IMG/VR virus record: IMGVR_UViG_3300032235_000379
Span: 1 to 25,834 of that record
Direction: 5' to 3' (one strand)
Length of the DNA: 25,834 bases
Source: a virus
Within the stretch, counting starts at the first letter, position 1. Each line of letters begins with the position of its first letter. Shown one piece after another: positions 21,067 through 25,834 of the stretch. The notes beneath the pieces were generated by a model, which was given only the letters and a program-made list of their open reading frames with translations, was not told where the DNA came from and searched no databases. Both the position numbers and the translations under genes were made by a program.

Positions 21067-21438
21067 TTACCACGAATCCCGGTCAGGTGTTGTCGAGCTG
21101 CTAACACTCGACCGTCCGAGATCCTCGACCGATATCTCCACCTCCTCGAACGCCGCCCGGATTTCGCGGGACACCTCGTCCTGCTTCAGGCGATCGACCA
21201 CCAACTGGGCGTACCCGATTATGTCTACCCACGAATCCATATATTTGGGGTCACCATTGAGAATCCGAGCGATTTTGTGCTGGATCATCTCGAGCGATTC
21301 TTGCATGTACGGATATAACTCGGGCCACGACCGGCCTTTGTGCATCACCTTCTTAAAATGCACCGATAATTCGGCGTGGTAGCGAAAATCGCCGTACTTT
21401 TCTGCACGGTCACTTAGCGTCTTTTTGATGTCCGTCAT
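21067..21438 (-). CDS. DUF6378-like phage protein
   Basis: 123 residues. The core TLSDRAEKYGDFRYHAELSV, then ESLEMIQHKIARILNGDPKY and DSWVDIIGYAQLVVDRL, is the pattern of a helical phage family I know as DUF6378 ('R...YG.f......m..K.aRi..G....D...DiagYa.L'). Its fold resembles small all-alpha nucleotide-related proteins, including MazG relatives, but no activity is established to my knowledge. The C-terminal 35 residues are variable and Ser rich. It lies right behind the Z-base genes and overlaps the zinc-ribbon gene by 29 bases, so it may belong to the same nucleotide-handling block. Confidence 0.78.
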   Translation of the reverse strand: MTDIKKTLSDRAEKYGDFRYHAELSVHFKKVMHKGRSWPELYPYMQESLEMIQHKIARILNGDPKYMDSWVDIIGYAQLVVDRLKQDEVSREIRAAFEEVEISVEDLGRSSVSSSTTPDRDSW

Positions 21439-21571
21439 GAGTCTTCTCTCTAGTAGTGAATCGGAATTGGCACTTCGGTGATTTGCACTCGCGCCGACGG
21501 CGTACGGTGTTATCGGCGTTGTTGTAAGTCATCAGTACATGAGTGGGCTTGCCGCATTTAATACATTTCAT
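21410..21571 (-). CDS. NrdR-like zinc-ribbon mini-protein
   Basis: 53 residues: MKCIKCGKPTHVLMTYNNAD, then NTVRRRRECKSPKCQFRFTT and a polar end. Cys3, Cys6, Cys29 and Cys34 form a zinc ribbon. The VRRRRxC...RFTT stretch is that of the N-terminal DNA-binding ribbon of NrdR, the repressor of ribonucleotide reductase genes. The second cysteine pair is CxxxxC instead of the usual CxxC, and the ATP-cone domain of NrdR is absent. The ATG at 21571 shares four bases with the datZ stop (ATGA). A role in reading NrdR boxes or in dNTP control is attractive but inferred; short ribbons of this kind also occur in other phages. Confidence 0.75.
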   Translation of the reverse strand: MKCIKCGKPTHVLMTYNNADNTVRRRRECKSPKCQFRFTTREKTHDGHQKDAK

Positions 21572-22104
21572 AGGCCCATCTCCTTTCGAACCTCGAACAT
21601 CCCTGACCGAATGTTCAGGTCGAGATGCTCCTTCTCGTATTTATCGATCATGTCGTACATGGTGTCGTACAGACCGGTGAGCACTTCCTTGGCATGGATG
21701 CCCACACCGTGATCTTTTAAGAACCAGATCGCTTCCAGGATATCCGCGAATTTCACGATTACGCCGTATACGGTGCCTTCCGCACGACGACACATTCCAC
21801 CATACTCCTTCAGGAACTGCTCTTCAGCGGCAAGCATCTTCGCACCATTCGCCTCGAGTGCACGCTTGAATGGGGTCGGGATGTCGCCGGTATAGATCTC
21901 GACAATGTCGTGCATCAAAGCCCAAGACATCAGATCCAGTTGATCCGAGTGATGAAACCGCCCGTTCCATCCGATCGCCGCCGCGATGCGAACTGCAATG
22001 CCCGCGACGTTGAACGAGTGTTCAGCGATCGTCTGGGTGCGCGACGTATTCACTATCGTCCACCGCTTGGTGTACGACGCACGCAGCCATTCACTCGCTT
22101 TCAT
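21568..22104 (-). CDS. datZ: DatZ, HD-domain dATP triphosphohydrolase
   Basis: 178 residues from ATG at 22104, which overlaps the mazZ stop (ATGA) and has GAGG at good distance; an in-frame start at 22143 is less likely. The HD fold residues are His29 (TIAEHSFNVAG), His65-Asp66 with Glu69 (ALMHDIVEIYTGDIPTP) and Asp121 (VIVKFADILEA). This is the YfbR-type HD family, and the start region SYTKRWTIVNTSRTQTIAEH matches phage DatZ proteins. DatZ of Z-genome phages strips the triphosphate from dATP so that no adenine reaches the polymerase. Position next to mazZ and purZ makes this reading much more likely than a general 5'-nucleotidase. Confidence 0.87.
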   Translation of the reverse strand: MKASEWLRASYTKRWTIVNTSRTQTIAEHSFNVAGIAVRIAAAIGWNGRFHHSDQLDLMSWALMHDIVEIYTGDIPTPFKRALEANGAKMLAAEEQFLKEYGGMCRRAEGTVYGVIVKFADILEAIWFLKDHGVGIHAKEVLTGLYDTMYDMIDKYEKEHLDLNIRSGMFEVRKEMGL

Positions 22105-22595
22105 ACATGCCTCATGATTCGCGTGTTCGGATCCACTCGCCATGTTCGCTGCTCGTTGATGTCCATCTTGTCATTCACCGCTTTCTGTATGTCGATGTCA
22201 TTCATGCGTGCGACATCCAGCAGCAGGATCATAATGTCCCCGAATTCAGGAGCACTCTTAGGGTCGCGTGCGTACTCTCCAAGCTCCTCATATAATTTAA
22301 GCAGGATATCGGCAGTAGTCCGATTGGGAAAGTTCTGATCAGCCCAATCGACGATACGATCCTGCAATTGCTTGATGTCGGCACCAACTCTTTTATGATA
22401 GGCCGAAACGGCACGTAGTACAAAATCGGCATTGATATCACACGATCCGGTGACACCCTTATAGAGGTCACGCGTCTCGAAATCTGCAACCGGTAGCCCG
22501 TTGGCGTCCAAGAGTAGCGCGGGATTGCCTTCACTCTTCCTCCACGGTAGTGGGTTCATCTCGTCGGTATAACCGAGCGCTTCAAAAATCGGCAT
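22101..22595 (-). CDS. mazZ: MazZ-like MazG-fold dGTP pyrophosphohydrolase with N-terminal extra domain
   Basis: 164 residues from ATG at 22595, chosen because AGGGAGA lies just upstream; the open frame goes on to 22652 without RBS. The C-terminal half is a MazG-type helical domain: LYEELGEYAR (Glu103, Glu104, Glu107), EFGDIMILL (Glu117, Asp120), and KMDINEQRTW with Lys143, Asn147 and Arg150, the usual metal and substrate sites. The N-terminal 75 residues (NPLPWRKSEGNPALLLDANG, NADFVLRAVSAYHK) match a separate phage domain of unknown role. In Z phages MazZ converts dGTP to dGMP, the PurZ substrate. It overlaps purZ by 14 bases. Confidence 0.83.
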   Translation of the reverse strand: MPIFEALGYTDEMNPLPWRKSEGNPALLLDANGLPVADFETRDLYKGVTGSCDINADFVLRAVSAYHKRVGADIKQLQDRIVDWADQNFPNRTTADILLKLYEELGEYARDPKSAPEFGDIMILLLDVARMNDIDIQKAVNDKMDINEQRTWRVDPNTRIMRHV

Positions 22596-23604
22596 ATTCA
22601 ATCTCCCTAATGTCTGCATCATCCGGCCCGAAGCACAGGTAATCTGGTCCAAAGTTCGATAAATTCATCTGACGGATGATGTTGGTCAGCGTATCCTCGC
22701 CACAGTAATCCGCGAATGTGAGTACGACTTTCGTCGAGAGTCCCGCACAGTGTAGCATCGCGTGCTTGTACTGCGCGTCCGAGAATTCGAAGATGCGACG
22801 CGGCAGCTTGGTCACTGTAGTCAGTTCAGGCTCTAGTCCCAGATCGCCCCAAGATATCTCTTTCTGCCCGGGGTATGCAGGTCCAGACGTACCATCACGA
22901 TTATTCACTCGGATCGGGAACGTGCGTACGACCATCCACACCGTGATCGCTGCCGCCCATGTGAACGGTAATCCGCAATCCGCCGCGATCTGCCACGGTG
23001 TTACGTCACGCGATGTACAATATGGCCAATCACCATGGTACATTGACAGGCCGAACCCCTGTGCACCTTCGACCAGCAGATGGCGCGACTCGTTCAGGAT
23101 GCGGTCGTATTCGAACCGATCGACCACGAACTGCTCGAGCGGATGACCCTTGAAACCCAACCGGGCGACGGCTTTCGAATCCGGGTCACGCATGATGCGA
23201 TCCACCATCGCAGCCCCCACGCCTTTGGTGGTCGAGCCGATTTTGGTCATGCCGAGTGATTTCTCACGCTCAGAATGCTCATCCGTCACCACCGCTGCGT
23301 GTTCGTGGATCACCAACCGCTGGCCCTCGACCATGTATTTGTCGATCTCTCGTTGCAGGGTACCCGCGTGAATGAGCGATCCCGGGCCGAGCATGACCGT
23401 GTTCACCGACGGGCCAGACACTCCGACCGGCAGCTGCTGCACCATCATCTTCAGACCCCGGGCGCGGTCATTATACGTGTGACCCGCTTGCGTGCCATAT
23501 GAACACACCACGGTGTCGTATGCATACCGTTTCGCGAGCCAGCCGGACACGCCGCCTTTGCCACACGATCCCCACATGCCATCCATAGTCATATCGATTC
23601 TCAT
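22582..23604 (-). CDS. purZ: PurZ, phage adenylosuccinate synthetase-like enzyme for 2-aminoadenine
   Basis: 340 residues, about 90 shorter than bacterial PurA. The first loop is WGSCGKGG: Ser13 stands where PurA has catalytic Asp13. The catalytic His is kept (His42 in QAGHT), and GSTTKGVGAAMVDR (123-136), VEGAQGF (178-184) and YCTSRDVTPWQIAADCG (195-211) follow PurA regions. The guanine-binding TKLD motif reads TKLP (265-268), so GTP specificity is probably lost. PurZ joins aspartate to dGMP; host PurB then gives dZMP, which host kinases turn into dZTP. The RBS GAGGAG fits ATG at 23604. The gene has its own possible promoter. Confidence 0.94.
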   Translation of the reverse strand: MRIDMTMDGMWGSCGKGGVSGWLAKRYAYDTVVCSYGTQAGHTYNDRARGLKMMVQQLPVGVSGPSVNTVMLGPGSLIHAGTLQREIDKYMVEGQRLVIHEHAAVVTDEHSEREKSLGMTKIGSTTKGVGAAMVDRIMRDPDSKAVARLGFKGHPLEQFVVDRFEYDRILNESRHLLVEGAQGFGLSMYHGDWPYCTSRDVTPWQIAADCGLPFTWAAAITVWMVVRTFPIRVNNRDGTSGPAYPGQKEISWGDLGLEPELTTVTKLPRRIFEFSDAQYKHAMLHCAGLSTKVVLTFADYCGEDTLTNIIRQMNLSNFGPDYLCFGPDDADIREIEYADF

Positions 23605-23631
23605 ACTACTCCTCTATACGTTAGAACATAC

Positions 23632-23660
23632 ATTATAACATAGTGCTACCGGTAACGTAG
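23632..23660 (-). promoter_or_regulatory. Possible extended -10 promoter of purZ
   Basis: Minus strand TGTTATAAT (-10 box 23632-23637 with upstream TG). The -35 region (23655-23660, CTACGT) is poor. The spacer contains TACCGGTA, similar to the spacer of P4, and the RBS leader TATAGAGGAG resembles those of P1 to P4. The 58-bp gap between polymerase and purZ holds nothing else. Confidence 0.5.
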
Positions 23661-23662
23661 TG

Positions 23663-25483
23663 TCACCCTTTCGCCTCGTACCAGTTACCGCCGATACCCC
23701 AGTCGCAGGTGATCGGCACCCTGAACTTCATCTCGCAATCGACGCCATCGAACGTGGTGTAGATCTTGGCGATCGCGTCGGGATTCGCGTCCTTCTCGAG
23801 CGATATACCGACTTCGTCGTGCACGGTCAGCAGCAATCGTCCCGCATCACGCTCGGTCAGATATCGGTCGATCTCAATGAGCTTCACCTTCATCGCGTCA
23901 GCGCTGGTGCCTTGGTAAATCAGACCCGACGCCTTGTGCGTGAACTGCCCGCCCGGGAACCGGATGTGACGGCCCATCATGGTCATCACGTGACCCCGCT
24001 GCCGAGCGATCGCCGACGCCTTTTGCTGCATATTGCGCATTCCAGGATTCGCCGCGTGGTACTTCTCGAAGATCGCAAGCGCCTCGGGGCCGGGTTTGAC
24101 AAACACTCGCCCATCGTCCATCGTCTCCTCGGCACAAGGTAGCCCGATCTCTTGCGCGAGACGCCCGGCACCCATGTTGAATGCAAGACCCAGATTGATC
24201 GCTTTCGATGACGGCCCACCCGCATACTGCGCGTTCCGGGGAATGCCGGTCATATCGGATACTAGCTGGTGGAAGTCGAGGTTCGGGTTGTCGTGGTACG
24301 CCTTGATGATGGCCGGTACTTGGCCGTAATGGTTAGCCACGCGAAACTCGAACTGCGACCAATCCATTCCAAGCCATCTTGCGCCCTCATCTGGAAGGAA
24401 AATAGGACGTACCAAGGACTTGATCTCTTGGTCACGACTAGGGATCTGCTGGAGCGCTGGATTGGTAACTGAGAGTCTGCCGGTACCAGTTCCGGCCTCC
24501 GCATCATTTTTCGTCTGGTTATAGTTACAGTGAATGACGCCTTCATTGTGATGTCCTAAGATGTGGCCGGATAAGAATGTATCGCGGGTTTTCAGCATTT
24601 TGCGCAGGTCGAGTATCATCTTCGCCGCCGGGTGCTTCATGCGGCGCAGACAGTCTGCGTTTATCGATGCCTTACCCCCATCAGTCTTATCCGCCTTCGT
24701 GCCGTCATTCAAATACCATTCACCATCCGATCCTAACTTCGGCTCGAATAGCTTCGTGATCGATCCGGAAGGGTTCGGGTTGACCTCGAATCCCGCGAGG
24801 GTATTCAAGGCCCGGTGGTCCTGCTCGATGCGAACGGAGAGCCTCTCGACCGCCTCCTCGGCCCGATCGACGTCCACCCGCACGCCGCCCTCTTCCATCC
24901 GAATTATAACAGGCATGAGCCTCCGCTCCAGATCGTGCACCTTGGCGATCTCGGTCATGCGGGGTTCCTGCCACTGGAACAGCTTCATCGTCGCCAGTGC
25001 ATCCTGCTTCGCATATTTTGCCACCATTTCTGCCGGTGCGCGGTGGATATTGGGCATTTGGGCGTTCCGAGTGGCCCTACCACCGAACAACCCGGCCATC
25101 TCCTCGTATATCTCGGTCTCCTTGCGGGTGTTGGCGTACTTGCGAGCCAAGAAGTCGAGTTCATAGGTGGGTTCATGCTCGTTGATCAGCGCCGCCCGGA
25201 TCATGGTGCAGTCGATTCGATCCTCAGGCAGGATGACCCCCGCCTCGCGCAGAAAATGGTAATCGAACTTCAGATTATGTCCGACCCACTTCGTGCGCGG
25301 ATTCGCATCGATCAGGTCATTTAACCAGTCGATAAATCGAGGATCCGTTCGAACATCGAAATACCATGTATCTTCGGTCTCCGTACACAGCGAGACCCCG
25401 AAAATGCGGTCTTTCCACCACTTTAAACCAGTGGTCTCCGTATCGATCACCAACACCTTCGGATTCTCTATGCGCGGATACAT
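23663..25483 (-). CDS. dpoZ: Family A DNA polymerase with 3'-5' exonuclease, DpoZ type
   Basis: 606 residues. The proofreading domain has Exo I VIDTETTG (Asp14, Glu16), Exo II HNLKFDYHF (Asp73) and Exo III YAKQD (Tyr156, Asp160). The polymerase domain has TGTGRLS (330-337), motif A MDWSQFEFR (Asp373, Glu378), motif B SSKAINLGLAFNMG (Lys426), QGTSADAMK (523-531) and motif C VHDE (His554-Glu556). There is no 5'-3' exonuclease domain. In the O helix of motif B, positions matching E. coli Pol I Arg754 and Phe762 appear as Gly422 and Leu430. In phages with PurZ, a polymerase of this kind (DpoZ) prefers dZTP over dATP; the location next to purZ supports that. No RBS is visible; it starts five bases after the upstream stop. 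Confidence 0.9.
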   Translation of the reverse strand: MYPRIENPKVLVIDTETTGLKWWKDRIFGVSLCTETEDTWYFDVRTDPRFIDWLNDLIDANPRTKWVGHNLKFDYHFLREAGVILPEDRIDCTMIRAALINEHEPTYELDFLARKYANTRKETEIYEEMAGLFGGRATRNAQMPNIHRAPAEMVAKYAKQDALATMKLFQWQEPRMTEIAKVHDLERRLMPVIIRMEEGGVRVDVDRAEEAVERLSVRIEQDHRALNTLAGFEVNPNPSGSITKLFEPKLGSDGEWYLNDGTKADKTDGGKASINADCLRRMKHPAAKMILDLRKMLKTRDTFLSGHILGHHNEGVIHCNYNQTKNDAEAGTGTGRLSVTNPALQQIPSRDQEIKSLVRPIFLPDEGARWLGMDWSQFEFRVANHYGQVPAIIKAYHDNPNLDFHQLVSDMTGIPRNAQYAGGPSSKAINLGLAFNMGAGRLAQEIGLPCAEETMDDGRVFVKPGPEALAIFEKYHAANPGMRNMQQKASAIARQRGHVMTMMGRHIRFPGGQFTHKASGLIYQGTSADAMKVKLIEIDRYLTERDAGRLLLTVHDEVGISLEKDANPDAIAKIYTTFDGVDCEMKFRVPITCDWGIGGNWYEAKG

Positions 25484-25488
25484 GGCGG

Positions 25489-25752
25489 TCAGAATGGTAG
25501 GTCATCGATGAATTCCTTCGGCGATCCGGGCGACGGAGCCTTAGGCGGCTCGTCCTTGCGGTTGATCGCGATCGAGAAGTATTTCTGGCCTTCGAGTTTT
25601 GATCCTGGACCTCCCTCCTTCACCCATGCGGACATCCAGAACTCGACGCCTTCGACGTTGATGGTGCCGGTGTACTCGGGATGGGTGGGCTTCTCCTTGC
25701 GCTTGTTACGAGCGAGCATCCCGGAGTTGGTGTTGTCGTATTCCTTTTTCAT
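25489..25752 (-). CDS. Small protein with SSB-like acidic C-terminus
   Basis: 87 residues. DNTNSGMLARNKRKEKPTHP followed by YTGTINVEGVEFWMSAWVK and KYFSIAINRKD is a recurrent phage and plasmid type (similar to DUF736-like proteins) with a small beta barrel. The C-terminus EFIDDLPF resembles the acidic tail with final Phe by which SSB binds replication partners. It is likely a single-strand binding or polymerase accessory protein, since the DNA polymerase gene follows after five bases. The RBS AGAGGA precedes ATG at 25752. The barrel identity is inferred. Confidence 0.72.
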   Translation of the reverse strand: MKKEYDNTNSGMLARNKRKEKPTHPEYTGTINVEGVEFWMSAWVKEGGPGSKLEGQKYFSIAINRKDEPPKAPSPGSPKEFIDDLPF

Positions 25753-25764
25753 GCTAATCCTCTG

Positions 25765-25834
25765 CTAATTGAGTTTAAATCCATTGTGACCCTCGACGAT
25801 GTCCAAGATATTCTTGGCTCTCGTCATTCCAACG
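25765..25834 (-). CDS. C-terminal end of a gene entering from the right, or a 20-residue ORF
   Basis: The frame is open from the window edge to TAG at 25765-25767. The visible end reads MTRAKNILDIVEGHNGFKLN after the codons for Val and Gly. The Met at 25827 could be a start only if an RBS lies in the seven bases before it; none is seen, so it is more likely the end of a longer gene. It is 12 bases from the next start, as expected within an operon. Confidence 0.5.
   Translation of the reverse strand, partial: VGMTRAKNILDIVEGHNGFKLN

Noticed and set aside
22105-22143. Longer DatZ starting at 22143
   Set aside because: The ATGA junction and GAGG site favour 22104, and the HD domain needs no extra residues.
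1-25834. Integrase, attachment site, tRNA genes or insertion sequences
   Set aside because: No gene or structure of these kinds was found by reading the translations and the few gaps.

Overview
This window is a piece of a tailed-phage genome (Caudoviricetes), probably a short-tailed virulent one. All convincing genes lie on the minus strand, so transcription runs from the right end (early, replication and nucleotide metabolism) to the left end (late, packaging and virion). I see no integrase, no cI-type repressor, no tRNA and no lysis gene that can be named. The several near-consensus sigma70 promoters and Shine-Dalgarno sites point to a bacterial host, most likely a proteobacterium. The first and last genes are cut by the window edges.

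Right part (about 25.8 to 21.0 kb): a small protein with an SSB-like acidic tail, a family A DNA polymerase with 3'-5' exonuclease, then PurZ, MazZ and DatZ in overlapping order. This is the known gene set for replacing adenine by 2-aminoadenine (the Z base) in phage DNA. PurZ adds aspartate to dGMP on the way to dZMP, MazZ supplies dGMP from dGTP, DatZ destroys dATP, and the polymerase copies the Z-containing genome. PurZ has Ser where PurA has its catalytic Asp13, and Pro in place of Asp in the guanine-recognition TKLD motif. A 53-residue NrdR-like zinc ribbon starts inside the datZ stop codon.

Middle part (about 21.0 to 15.6 kb): some twenty tightly packed small genes, mostly of unknown function, with zinc ribbons, small membrane proteins, a winged-helix protein and a VRR-NUC-type nuclease. 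Four very similar promoters (TTGACA, 17-18 bp, TATAAT) punctuate the right and middle parts. Each is followed at once by a stem-loop and a recurrent leader ending in the ribosome binding site. They look like one duplicated promoter module.

Intergenic region 15100-15614: the only long gap. It holds a terminator for the early genes, seven copies of the octamer CGGATACA including a 17-bp inverted pair at its two ends, a 16-bp direct repeat, another perfect hairpin, and the promoter of the terminase operon. It is the best candidate for an origin, a packaging site or a control region.

Left part (15.1 kb to 1): terminase small and large subunits, a 706-residue protein with a PcfJ-like domain, portal, GroES-like protein, scaffold-like protein, capsid proteins and decoration-like proteins, a UUCG-loop terminator, a head-to-tail adaptor-like protein and the start of a tail fibre or appendage gene. 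Two consensus-like promoters are embedded inside late coding sequences.
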